From Campylobacterales bacterium (GTDB taxonomy: Bacteria; Campylobacterota; Campylobacteria; Campylobacterales; QNZT01): a stretch of 7,478 bases of DNA. Position 1 is the stretch's first letter. Every line of letters begins with the position of its first letter. Below are positions 1 to 6,437 of the stretch, piece after piece. The notes beneath the pieces are model-generated. The model searched no databases. It was not told the origin of the DNA and saw only the letters and a program-made list of their open reading frames with translations. Where the stretch lies: the NCBI GenBank assembly GCA_027080605.1, contig JALWRO010000289.1, positions 1 through 7,478 on the forward strand, in the 5' to 3' direction. The translations under genes and the position numbers were made by a program.

Positions 1-125
1 GGTGCAAAGAGGTAGTAAAGCACCCCGCCCGTCCCGATCAGCAGCAGCGCCACCATCCAGACCCACGCCTTTTTCCAGAAGGGTCGCGGGCGCAGAATCC
101 GGTCGAGATTTTCCTCTGTTTTCAT
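1..125 (-). CDS. Membrane-anchored periplasmic adaptor (HlyD/MacA-like), N-terminal fragment
   Basis: The first 41 codons of a gene whose remainder lies beyond the left edge of the window. The visible peptide starts MKTEENLDRILRPRPFWKKAW, a charged, Trp-rich cytoplasmic tail of about 20 residues. One hydrophobic helix follows (about residues 21-40, WVWMVALLLIGTGGVLYYLF). This inside-tail plus single-anchor layout is typical of HlyD/MacA-type membrane fusion proteins, which sit in the inner membrane and reach through the periplasm to a TolC-type channel. The ATG lies 4 bp after the TAG of the TolC-family gene, with only a weak purine-rich stretch (GGCGG) upstream, so it is probably translated by coupling as the fourth gene of the efflux operon. 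The adaptor domains are not visible; the family call rests on the N-terminus and the neighbours. Another membrane protein of a transport system remains possible. Confidence 0.7.
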   Translation of the reverse strand, partial: MKTEENLDRILRPRPFWKKAWVWMVALLLIGTGGVLYYLFA

Positions 126-129
126 GATA

Positions 130-1302
130 CTACCGCCGCATCGCAAAAAAGAGCGGGAGTTTTTCGAGCAGAATGTTGTAACGCTGAATCTTCTGCTCAA
201 GCCGCTGAATCTGCAGTGAGTTTTTGAGTGAAGCAACATCGTAGTCGGTTTTGGTACCGGCGCGGTACTGGGCTTTGGTAAAGGCGTAGAGTTCGTCGTA
301 GCGCGCGATCATCCGTCTGGAGACGGCAATCTTCTTCTCTCCGGCATGAATGGCGGCGAGGCGTTTTTCATACTCTCTCTCCAACTCTTTACGGCGATCA
401 TCTGCGGCGATTTTACTGCTCAGATACGCCAGTTTATTGGCTTCGATATCTTTTTTCGTGTTGTAATCCAGCGGCATTGAGAGCTGGATACCGTAGCTGT
501 ATTCGTCACCGTCATAGTTTTGAAAATCACCGCGAAACTTGCTGTAACCGTAACTGCCGTTGACACTCACTTTCGGCAGGTAGGAGGAGCGGACGGTTTT
601 GTATTTCGCCCGGTCGCTGTCGATCTGCTTTTCGTAGCGCAGCATCTCCAGATTGCGCCGGAGGTAATCCTCTTTGTCCACCAGCGGTATTTCCGGCAGT
701 TTCAGTGCGTCGAGCGGCTTCTCTCCGTAAAGTTTTTGAAGCTCCGACTTCTCTGCGGCGAGAGCATTTTCCAAAGTTATGAGCTGGTTTTCCGCCTGAT
801 CGACCTGCAACATAACACGGCTCATTTCACTGATGTCGGCATCGCCCGATTTATAGCGCTCCTTGACCACATCGGCATCGATTTCCCTGTTTTTCAGGGT
901 CAGTTGCGCCTGTTTTCGTTTCAGCATATCCCTCTCCAGTTGCGCTTTGAGAGCATAAAGCTGCTGAAGTTCCCGCGCCTCTTCAATATCGATCCCCAGC
1001 GCCTGCGCTTCTCCCAGCGCTTTGGCGTAGTTCAGCGCATACCAGATCCCGCCGCTGCGGAAAATATCCTGCCGCAGGGAGATTGCCGCTTTGGAACTGA
1101 TACCGTCGAAATTTCCGGCATTGACATTGCGCTGCCACGATGCGGAGAGCTGGAGCGGGGATATCCAGCTGTTTTTGAGTTTGGTCGTTTCGGCACTCTG
1201 TTTCTGGCGTTTGAGGTCGAACAAAGCCGCTTTCTCTTTGCTCAGCGGCGTATCCGCCAGCAGCAGTGTTGTACAAAACAGTGTATAAAGGACTCTTTTC
1301 AT
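130..1302 (-). CDS. TolC-family outer membrane efflux channel protein
   Basis: Outer-membrane channel component of a tripartite pump, expected to trimerise into a barrel plus periplasmic alpha-helical tunnel that docks with the adaptor. Counting from the chosen ATG it has 390 residues, somewhat short for the family (commonly 420-490). Residues 1-16 (MKRVLYTLFCTTLLLA) form a signal peptide with likely cleavage before DTPLS. Two internally repeated halves are visible. Each has a strand region (about 50-85 and 240-280) followed by long coiled helices, and each carries the related motif ERYKSGDADISEM (about 148-160) or AQYRAGTKTDYDV (about 344-356), as expected for OEP repeats. The reading frame extends to a GTG at 1308 overlapping the preceding stop. 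I prefer the ATG at 1302 because AGGAG (1314-1310) sits 7 nt from it but only 1 nt from the GTG. The start lies 2 bp after the adaptor stop. Substrate unknown. Confidence 0.9.
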   Translation of the reverse strand: MKRVLYTLFCTTLLLADTPLSKEKAALFDLKRQKQSAETTKLKNSWISPLQLSASWQRNVNAGNFDGISSKAAISLRQDIFRSGGIWYALNYAKALGEAQALGIDIEEARELQQLYALKAQLERDMLKRKQAQLTLKNREIDADVVKERYKSGDADISEMSRVMLQVDQAENQLITLENALAAEKSELQKLYGEKPLDALKLPEIPLVDKEDYLRRNLEMLRYEKQIDSDRAKYKTVRSSYLPKVSVNGSYGYSKFRGDFQNYDGDEYSYGIQLSMPLDYNTKKDIEANKLAYLSSKIAADDRRKELEREYEKRLAAIHAGEKKIAVSRRMIARYDELYAFTKAQYRAGTKTDYDVASLKNSLQIQRLEQKIQRYNILLEKLPLFFAMRR

Positions 1303-1304
1303 GA

Positions 1305-2012
1305 TCACTCTCCTATCTCTGCGGTGACGATTTTGCCAAAAGGTGCGGCGCCCGCTTTGACCAGTTCCACCCGGTAGGAGGAGAGGTAGCGGTCATCGGT
1401 CGTTTTTGCCGCTTTTTGAATCGTGTACCCGTGGTCTGTTTTGCCGTCGATGGTAATCTTTTTCTGCTCCAGCCCTACCCTGTCTTTCGCGTCAATATAG
1501 AGCACGATCCTGCTGCCGTTCAAATCTTCGACATCCATCAGTTTCATCCCCGGCGCCACAAATGCCCCTTTACGGACATAGAGCTTTTTGAGATAACGTT
1601 CATGAAGTGCGATCTCCTTTTTTGCAATGATATCCTGCAATTTTGCAATCTGATTGAGCAGATCGTTTTTCTGCATACGCAGCGCCAGCAGTTCGCTCTG
1701 GTAACGCTCTTTGGTAAAGACGCTCTGCCCCTTCAGGTTTTTAATCCGGTTATACTGACGCTGTTTGATACCGATCTGTTCGTTCAGCAGTTTTAACTTC
1801 GCCCGGTCGTTGGCAAGCTCTTTCGATTCGAGCGCATGATCAATCACCAGCACGGTTTTATCGAGCATTTTGAGTTCATCATTCTGGTCGAGTTTCACGA
1901 TCTGTCCGCCGTACTGCGCGGAGAGTGTCACACGCTCCAGCGGTTCGATTTTGGCTTTGTAACTGCCCGCCAGCAGCGGCAGGGTCAGCAAAAGCAGTAC
2001 AAGAGATTTCAT
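1305..2012 (-). CDS. Short periplasmic adaptor subunit (membrane fusion protein) of RND efflux pump
   Basis: Periplasmic adaptor that would bridge the RND permease encoded just upstream and the TolC-family channel just downstream. It has 235 residues, clearly shorter than ordinary RND adaptors (about 350-400). An N-terminal signal sequence (residues 1-16, MKSLVLLLLTLPLLAG) has no lipobox cysteine, so it is probably secreted as a soluble protein. Next come a first lipoyl half (about 25-60, including GGQIVKLDQND), a charged coiled-coil hairpin (about 62-138), a second lipoyl half (about 139-162, VRKGAFVAPGMKLMDVEDL) and a beta-barrel-like C-terminus (about 165-233). The membrane-proximal domain appears to be missing. 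The start codon overlaps the permease TGA by 4 bp (ATGA), and AAGGAG lies 6 nt upstream at 2024-2019, so the two genes are translationally coupled. The HlyD-type fold is inferred from pattern and context; no unique signature fixes the substrate. Confidence 0.85.
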   Translation of the reverse strand: MKSLVLLLLTLPLLAGSYKAKIEPLERVTLSAQYGGQIVKLDQNDELKMLDKTVLVIDHALESKELANDRAKLKLLNEQIGIKQRQYNRIKNLKGQSVFTKERYQSELLALRMQKNDLLNQIAKLQDIIAKKEIALHERYLKKLYVRKGAFVAPGMKLMDVEDLNGSRIVLYIDAKDRVGLEQKKITIDGKTDHGYTIQKAAKTTDDRYLSSYRVELVKAGAAPFGKIVTAEIGE

Positions 2013-5000
2013 GAATCACTCCTTGATGGTTTTATTTTATTGACAACGGCATAGAGCGCCGGCAGATAGACGAGGTTCAGCACTGTTCCCCAGAGCAGTC
2101 CAAATCCCAGTGAAATAGCGATTGGCTGTAAAATTACCGCCTGACCGGTTGCGTAAAAGATGAGCGTAAAAAGTCCCAGAAACGTCGTGATCGACGTAAT
2201 GAGAATAGGGCGCAGACGCAGTTTGGCCCGCTCGTAGAAAGTATCGGCTTCATCGGTGCCGTGCAGAAAATCGAGCATAATGATACCGTCGTTGATGACA
2301 ACGCCCGCAAGCCCCAGCAAACCGATAATCGACGGCATCGAGAGATTGACGCCCAGCAGTTTGTGCCCCAGCAGCGCCCCCAGCATGGAGAAGGGAATGA
2401 CCGACATCACCATCAGTACATAGCGCATCTTCGGGAAGATGAAGAGCAGGGTGATCATGATGAGAAAAAGGGCGATCACCACAGCACGTTTCATGTCGCT
2501 TTTGAGTTGCTGGTTCTTCTCGTTCTCTCCGAGAAGATCGACGGTAACACCCTCTTTTCGGATTTCAGCAATCAGCGGCTGAATCTTCTGCAGCACTTCC
2601 GGTGCGGTAATGCGCTTTTTATCGAGGTTGGCAAAGACGGTTTTGACAATCTTTCCGTCGCGTTTTTCGATCTTTTCAAAGTCGCGTTTTTTGACAATCT
2701 TCACCACATCTGTCAAACGCACCAGTTCTCCGGACGGAGTCGGCAGTTCAAACTGGTAGAGTGTTTCAACATCATCTTTCGCCAGTGCACGGGTTTTGAT
2801 CTCCATCACCCCTGTGGCGCTGAAGGTCATCGCCTTGCGGTTGTCGAGGAAGAAGCCCGAAAGCGCTCTGGCAATCGCCGCTTCGGTCAGCCCCAGACGC
2901 TCCCCGTAGTCGTTGATATGCAACTTATACTCCATTTTCCCCGGTTGCACGTTGTCACTAACATCTTTGACACCGGGAATAGCGCTCAGGTTCTGTTCCA
3001 GCAGAGCGATCGCTTTCATGATCTTTTTACTCTCCCTGCCGCTCAGATTGACTTGAATATCACTTTTGATCAGCCCCGGTTTATCCTCCTTGACCCCCAG
3101 TTCCAGCAGATGGTACCGCTCCTTCAGCGGTGCGATCGCTTTGCGCAGCTTTTTTGCCAGATCATAGGTATGCTCTTCGCGAATGAAATTCGGATTATGA
3201 AAATCGAACGTGAAGTTGAGTATCGGATTGATGTAAGCGTTGATAAAACTTTGCGGCTTCATGTCGTAAAGTTCGAGGGTAATATAGAGCATATTATCGC
3301 CCTTCTCATTCTCTCCCGCCAGAGAACGTCTGGAGCCGATCACCGTGGAAGTCGCTTTGAGGGCATACTCCTCTTTATGTTTCATGATATAGCGTTCGAT
3401 CTCCCTCGCTACTTTTTGTGTCTCTTCAATCCGTGTATCGATATGCGCTTTACCGGTCACATAGAGATAATTTCCGTCAAAACTCGGGAAAAAGGTAAAA
3501 TGCATCGTCTTGAGTACCATCACGGTAAAGAGTGGAATCAGCACCAGAAAAGTGACCAGAAAGAGGTATTTGTAACGGATCATCTTGTGCAGCAGTGCTT
3601 CGTAAAGATTTTGCAGCGGTTCCCAGTCAACAAAATTGCGCTGTTTTTTCAAAAACTCCAGCGCATGCAGCGGTAAAAAGAAAAAACTCTCCATCAAAGA
3701 GCCGATCAAAATCATCACCACCGCGATGGGAATGAGAATGATAAAATTTTTAATCTCTCCCGTCATCATGAAGAGCGGCAAAAAAGCGGCGATTGTCGTC
3801 AGTGTCGCCAGTGAAACGGGTAAAATCATCTCCCGCACACCCTGTAATACCGCCTCTTTTTTGGGAACCCCCTGGTTGATGTAACGCTGAATGTTTTCCG
3901 CCACGACAATCGCATCGTCCACGACAATACCGATGACGATCAAACCGCCCAGCAAGGAGATGATATTGACCGAGTAACCGGTATAGTAGATAAAAATCAA
4001 CCCGATCGCAAACGAAAGGGGAATACCCATCGTTACAATCGCCGCGATGCGGAAATTGATCAGCAGCGCCATCGACAAAAAGACCAGTATCAGCCCGAAC
4101 ATCAGGTTGGAGATGACAATGTTGAGACGATCTTCCACCGGTTTGGAGGTATCCTGATAGAAGTCGAAATAGATATCCGGATACTCTTTTTGCAACTTCT
4201 TTTTGGCAAACTCCCTTAACTGCTGAGAAAGTTCGATGGCATTACCCTCCGCCCCTTTGGAGATCACCAGTGTCACATTTTTACGTCCGTTAAACGTGGA
4301 AAGCGTTTTATTCTGCGGATAGGTAATCTTTACTTCGGCAATATCCCCCAGTCGTACCTCTTTGCCACCGATACGTATCAGCGTCGATTCCCACTCCTTT
4401 TCGGAAGCTTTGCCCTGCGCTGTGGAGAGGAAGATATAATTTCCGCTCTGCTCAATATCTCCCACCGGATAGATATAGGAGAGAGAGCCGATGGTCTGGG
4501 CAACAAGCGTCGGATCAAGTCCGTAGGCTTTGATGGCACGCGTATCGAGACGCACCGAGACTTCACGGTCGGCATCACCGTAGATCTTCACTTCACTGAT
4601 CCAGGGATTTCTGGCGATGATCGATTTGATCTCTTGGGCAGCTTCGATCAACTCCCCTTTGGAGCGTTTGTCTGAAGAGAGCGACAGCGAGATGAGCGGA
4701 CGGTTATGCACCATAATCTGCGCCACCGGTTCGATCATATCGGGTGGGAAATATTGTCGTGATCTGGCGATGGCATCTTTGGCTTTGTTGAGTGCATCGA
4801 TCTTGTCTGCACCGGTTGTAAGGGAAAGCACGATCGTAAATGTTCCCGGGCGTATTACCGTTTCGATACGGTCAATACCGTTGATACTTCCCAGATCATC
4901 TTCGATATCTGAAACCACCATCTTGTCCAGTGTCTCCGCACTCGTACCGCTGTACCCGCCGGTAATCATGATCTTGTCCAGCGCAATCTCGGGAAAGAGT

Positions 5001-5107
5001 TCTTTGGGGATCTTCTCCCAGGCGTAATAGCCCATAAACAGTACAAACAGCAATAACATATAGTTCAGCCGCTTGTTCTCGATAAAGTATTTGATCAGAC
5101 GCATCAT
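2009..5107 (-). CDS. RND-family efflux transporter permease (AcrB-like, HAE type)
   Basis: Inner-membrane, proton-driven exporter that normally works as a trimer with an adaptor and a TolC channel. At 1032 residues it has the usual family length. TM1 is at about 14-30, followed by a large periplasmic loop (about 35-325), TM2-6 (about 332-478), TM7 (513-533), a second periplasmic loop (about 540-865) and TM8-12 (about 873-1021), the expected duplicated layout. TM4 carries GIVVDDAIVVAEN with the paired proton-relay aspartates D397 and D398, matching drug/hydrophobe (HAE) rather than heavy-metal (HME) pumps. TM10 has GVVINDGIIMLDF, with Asn-Asp (939-940) near where AcrB has its relay lysine, a variation seen in many RND subgroups. 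Two adjacent ATGs (5107 and 5104) are possible. The first is preferred because AAGAGGGG at 5124-5117 is 9 nt away. It leads the efflux operon. Substrate unknown. Confidence 0.95.
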   Translation of the reverse strand: MMRLIKYFIENKRLNYMLLLFVLFMGYYAWEKIPKELFPEIALDKIMITGGYSGTSAETLDKMVVSDIEDDLGSINGIDRIETVIRPGTFTIVLSLTTGADKIDALNKAKDAIARSRQYFPPDMIEPVAQIMVHNRPLISLSLSSDKRSKGELIEAAQEIKSIIARNPWISEVKIYGDADREVSVRLDTRAIKAYGLDPTLVAQTIGSLSYIYPVGDIEQSGNYIFLSTAQGKASEKEWESTLIRIGGKEVRLGDIAEVKITYPQNKTLSTFNGRKNVTLVISKGAEGNAIELSQQLREFAKKKLQKEYPDIYFDFYQDTSKPVEDRLNIVISNLMFGLILVFLSMALLINFRIAAIVTMGIPLSFAIGLIFIYYTGYSVNIISLLGGLIVIGIVVDDAIVVAENIQRYINQGVPKKEAVLQGVREMILPVSLATLTTIAAFLPLFMMTGEIKNFIILIPIAVVMILIGSLMESFFFLPLHALEFLKKQRNFVDWEPLQNLYEALLHKMIRYKYLFLVTFLVLIPLFTVMVLKTMHFTFFPSFDGNYLYVTGKAHIDTRIEETQKVAREIERYIMKHKEEYALKATSTVIGSRRSLAGENEKGDNMLYITLELYDMKPQSFINAYINPILNFTFDFHNPNFIREEHTYDLAKKLRKAIAPLKERYHLLELGVKEDKPGLIKSDIQVNLSGRESKKIMKAIALLEQNLSAIPGVKDVSDNVQPGKMEYKLHINDYGERLGLTEAAIARALSGFFLDNRKAMTFSATGVMEIKTRALAKDDVETLYQFELPTPSGELVRLTDVVKIVKKRDFEKIEKRDGKIVKTVFANLDKKRITAPEVLQKIQPLIAEIRKEGVTVDLLGENEKNQQLKSDMKRAVVIALFLIMITLLFIFPKMRYVLMVMSVIPFSMLGALLGHKLLGVNLSMPSIIGLLGLAGVVINDGIIMLDFLHGTDEADTFYERAKLRLRPILITSITTFLGLFTLIFYATGQAVILQPIAISLGFGLLWGTVLNLVYLPALYAVVNKIKPSRSDS

Positions 5108-5116
5108 GAATTCATT

Positions 5117-5124
5117 CCCCTCTT
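5117..5124 (-). promoter_or_regulatory. Ribosome binding site of RND permease
   Basis: Minus-strand AAGAGGGG ends 9 nt before the first of two tandem ATG codons (5107 and 5104). The spacing favours the first ATG. An eight-codon open frame from an ATG at 5130 covers this site and ends at a TGA (5106-5104) that overlaps the tandem starts; it is probably accidental. Confidence 0.6.
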
Positions 5125-5138
5125 ATTCATAAAGTCCT

Positions 5139-5144
5139 ATTTTA
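5139..5144 (-). promoter_or_regulatory. Possible -10 element for the efflux operon
   Basis: On the minus strand TAAAAT, preceded by TTTGCG, lies about 32 bp before the permease ATG and would give a leader of roughly 25 nt. No convincing -35 hexamer stands 16-18 bp upstream. Campylobacterota promoters often rely on the -10 region and AT-rich upstream sequence, so this is possible but weak. Confidence 0.3.
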
Positions 5145-5179
5145 CGCAAATTTACCATAAGGAGAGATCTAAAGGGCAT

Positions 5180-5197
5180 CTCTGAAAATTTTCAGAG
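5180..5197. promoter_or_regulatory. Perfect 18-bp palindrome, candidate operator
   Basis: CTCTGAAAATTTTCAGAG is identical to its own reverse complement. It lies in the 172-bp divergent intergenic region, 10 bp upstream of the plus-strand -35 box, with its centre roughly 55 bp from the predicted start of each divergent transcript. Uninterrupted symmetry of this length suits a dimeric helix-turn-helix regulator. A second, imperfectly spaced inverted repeat (AGAGAT at 5163-5168 with ATCTCT at 5178-5183) overlaps its left edge. No regulator gene is in the window, so the binding protein is unknown. A terminator is less likely because no plus-strand gene lies upstream. Confidence 0.5.
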
Positions 5198-5207
5198 TAA
5201 GAATTTT

Positions 5208-5236
5208 TTGCACTTTCCAGTAGATTCATATATACT
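5208..5236 (+). promoter_or_regulatory. Sigma-70-type promoter of the P-loop ATPase gene
   Basis: TTGCAC (5208-5213) and TATACT (5231-5236) are separated by exactly 17 bp, close to the sigma-70 consensus in both boxes and spacing. Transcription would start near 5242-5244, leaving a leader of about 37 nt before the ATG at 5280. The region is AT-rich with a T-run just before the -35 box. A second TATACT at 5243-5248 could act as an alternative -10 but has no good -35 partner. Confidence 0.6.
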
Positions 5237-5254
5237 CTTAGATATACTTTTAGT
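5231..5254 (+). repeat. Two-copy 12-bp tandem repeat over the -10/start region
   Basis: TATACTCTTAGA (5231-5242) is directly followed by TATACTTTTAGT (5243-5254), matching at 10 of 12 positions. The first copy contains the predicted -10 box; the second covers the expected transcription start. It could be a tandem half-site or a chance result of AT-rich sequence. Confidence 0.4.
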
Positions 5255-5269
5255 AAAAAAAGTAGTTGC

Positions 5270-5274
5270 AGGAG
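5270..5274 (+). promoter_or_regulatory. Ribosome binding site deciding the ATPase start
   Basis: AGGAG stands 5 nt before the ATG at 5280. The open frame continues upstream to a TTG at 5208, but that stretch overlaps the promoter, so the ATG at 5280 is the likely start. Confidence 0.75.
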
Positions 5275-5279
5275 AGAAC

Positions 5280-6023
5280 ATGGAACAAAAGATAGGAAAT
5301 TATAAAAGCAGTATCGCATCGCTGGCACTCAGTGACCGGACACTGATGGAAAATACCCTCATCCTCGGAGAAACAGGATCGGGGAAGACACACCTTGCCA
5401 ATAAAATACGCGAATTTGTCATCAACAGCAGCATACCGACGATCTACTTCGACTTTTCAGATCCCGACCCCGATAAAATTGAAGACCGTTTCAAAACATC
5501 GGCACATTTCCATTATATGCGTTTCGATGAAAGCGAAGCATTTGACAAAGCACTCGATGAAGCGATAGCAGAGAAGAAAGATATCTATATGGCCGTCAAC
5601 CCGGAGTTTTTTTCATCTAAAAAAGAGGTCAAAAGCCAACTTTCCAAAGTGATACAGAAAAAAGCGCTGCTGGAAAATTACTACTATTTTATGCAAGTCA
5701 TCGTTCAACCGGAGGGATTTTTTACCAAATTTGAGGACTTCGTTTTCTACATCTTCGATATGATCAACATGAAAAAGTATGGTCTCACCTTTGTCAGCCA
5801 GCCCAACGAAATTTTTGAAAACACCCGTATCAAACTGCTCTTCTCTTTCCTCTACGTCGGTCGCTGCTCCAACGCTTACTACTACAACACCGTCGTTTTG
5901 CGAAGCCTCCCGCCACACCACTTCGTCCACCAGGTACGCGTCGACCACAAAAGCCTGCTATTCAACCCGATCAAAACAGATATTGTCTGTATCGACACAT
6001 CGGACGATCTTCAAATCAGATAA
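5280..6023 (+). CDS. HerA/FtsK/VirB4-like P-loop ATPase of unknown function, degenerate Walker B
   Basis: A 247-residue cytoplasmic protein with no signal peptide or membrane helix. Walker A is intact (LGETGSGKT, residues 29-37), with the GxTGSGK form usual in HerA/FtsK/VirD4-type ATPases. TIYFDFSDPDPD (54-65) resembles the second conserved strand of that class (hhhhDp). The stretch QVIVQPEGFF (139-148) sits where Walker B (hhhhDE) is expected, but has Gln-Pro instead of Asp-Glu. About 25 residues on, KKYGLTFVSQPNEI (165-178) fits the strand with the conserved sensor Gln (Q174), followed by TRIKLLFSFLYVGR. The match to the core is my own alignment by eye. Family members pump DNA or secretion substrates as hexamers; this one may bind ATP but hydrolyse it poorly. 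It is a single-gene unit, divergent from the efflux operon and convergent with the YchJ-like gene. Role not recognised; start set by AGGAG 5 nt before the ATG. Confidence 0.8.
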   Translation: MEQKIGNYKSSIASLALSDRTLMENTLILGETGSGKTHLANKIREFVINSSIPTIYFDFSDPDPDKIEDRFKTSAHFHYMRFDESEAFDKALDEAIAEKKDIYMAVNPEFFSSKKEVKSQLSKVIQKKALLENYYYFMQVIVQPEGFFTKFEDFVFYIFDMINMKKYGLTFVSQPNEIFENTRIKLLFSFLYVGRCSNAYYYNTVVLRSLPPHHFVHQVRVDHKSLLFNPIKTDIVCIDTSDDLQIR

Positions 6024-6024
6024 C

Positions 6025-6041
6025 GAGGAGTTCTACTCCTC
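6025..6041. terminator. Short hairpin between convergent genes, possible weak terminator
   Basis: GAGGAGT (6025-6031) and ACTCCTC (6035-6041) form a perfect 7-bp stem with a 3-nt loop in the 9-bp gap between two convergent stop codons, extending over the last codons of the YchJ-like gene. Neither strand has a T-run after the stem, so intrinsic termination would be weak. It may act bidirectionally or simply protect transcript ends. Confidence 0.35.
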
Positions 6042-6437
6042 AAACACCCCGCTGTGATAGAACCACCTTCCCGACTCCTTCACAAAACGGCTCTTCTCTT
6101 TCAACTCCCCGCTGCTCAGACGGGCGATGAATGTCACATACACCTCGGTTTCACCGTCGGTATAGTCAATAATTTTTAGTTCATGAAACGCCGTGTTTTG
6201 AGAAAAAGCATCAACGGAAGATTTCCATGAGACGGTATCTGTCGTAAAATCAGGATTGTCAGGATGGGTCGTTTTTAGAATGTAATCGCTTTTACCTGCC
6301 GCATAGGCGCTGTAACGGCTCTTCATGAGCGTCAGTGCATCTTTGGGCAATGCACCTTTATGAAAAGGCGCACAGCACTTTTTATACTTTTTGCCGCTGC
6401 CGCAGGGGCAGGGGGCGTTTGGGGAGAGTTTCGCCAC
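6033..6437 (-). CDS. YchJ-family protein with N-terminal SEC-C zinc-binding motif
   Basis: A 134-residue protein of the YchJ (UPF0225) family. The SEC-C motif CPCGSGKKYKKCC (residues 10-22) gives the C-x-C-x8-CC zinc ligands also found at the SecA C-terminus. An NTF2-like domain follows with the family pattern LMKSRYSAYAAGKSDYILKT (37-56), HPD (58-60), and a terminal GRWFYHSG (123-130). E. coli YchJ is about 152 residues with a SEC-C-type motif at each end; here only the N-terminal one is present. The cellular role of the family is not well established. Translation starts at GTG, whose G is shared with the trpB TAG stop. AAGGGA (6447-6442) lies 4 nt upstream, and the next in-frame Met (38) would delete the zinc motif. 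It is presumably co-expressed with trpB. Confidence 0.9.
   Translation of the reverse strand: MAKLSPNAPCPCGSGKKYKKCCAPFHKGALPKDALTLMKSRYSAYAAGKSDYILKTTHPDNPDFTTDTVSWKSSVDAFSQNTAFHELKIIDYTDGETEVYVTFIARLSSGELKEKSRFVKESGRWFYHSGVFEE

Noticed and set aside
1303..1308. GTG start for the TolC-family gene, two codons upstream
   Set aside because: The Shine-Dalgarno AGGAG would be only 1 nt from the GTG, against 7 nt from the ATG at 1302, which also begins a normal signal peptide.
520..1377. A 285-codon open frame on the plus strand, antisense to the TolC-family gene
   Set aside because: It overlaps a gene with clear signal peptide and OEP repeats, shows no domain of its own and crosses a gene junction of the operon on the other strand.
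2261..3676. A 471-codon open frame on the plus strand, antisense to the RND permease
   Set aside because: It lies wholly within the well-conserved permease gene, its product is rich in His, Gln, Arg and Phe as expected from reading such a gene backwards, and it has no recognisable domain. It is a shadow frame.
5180..5210. Palindrome plus following T-run read as an intrinsic terminator
   Set aside because: The stem is AT-rich with almost no loop, the T-run does not directly follow it, and no plus-strand gene in the window ends upstream of it.
5208..5279. N-terminal extension of the ATPase by 24 residues from a TTG
   Set aside because: The stretch contains the promoter boxes and expected transcription start, and a good AGGAG precedes the ATG at 5280.
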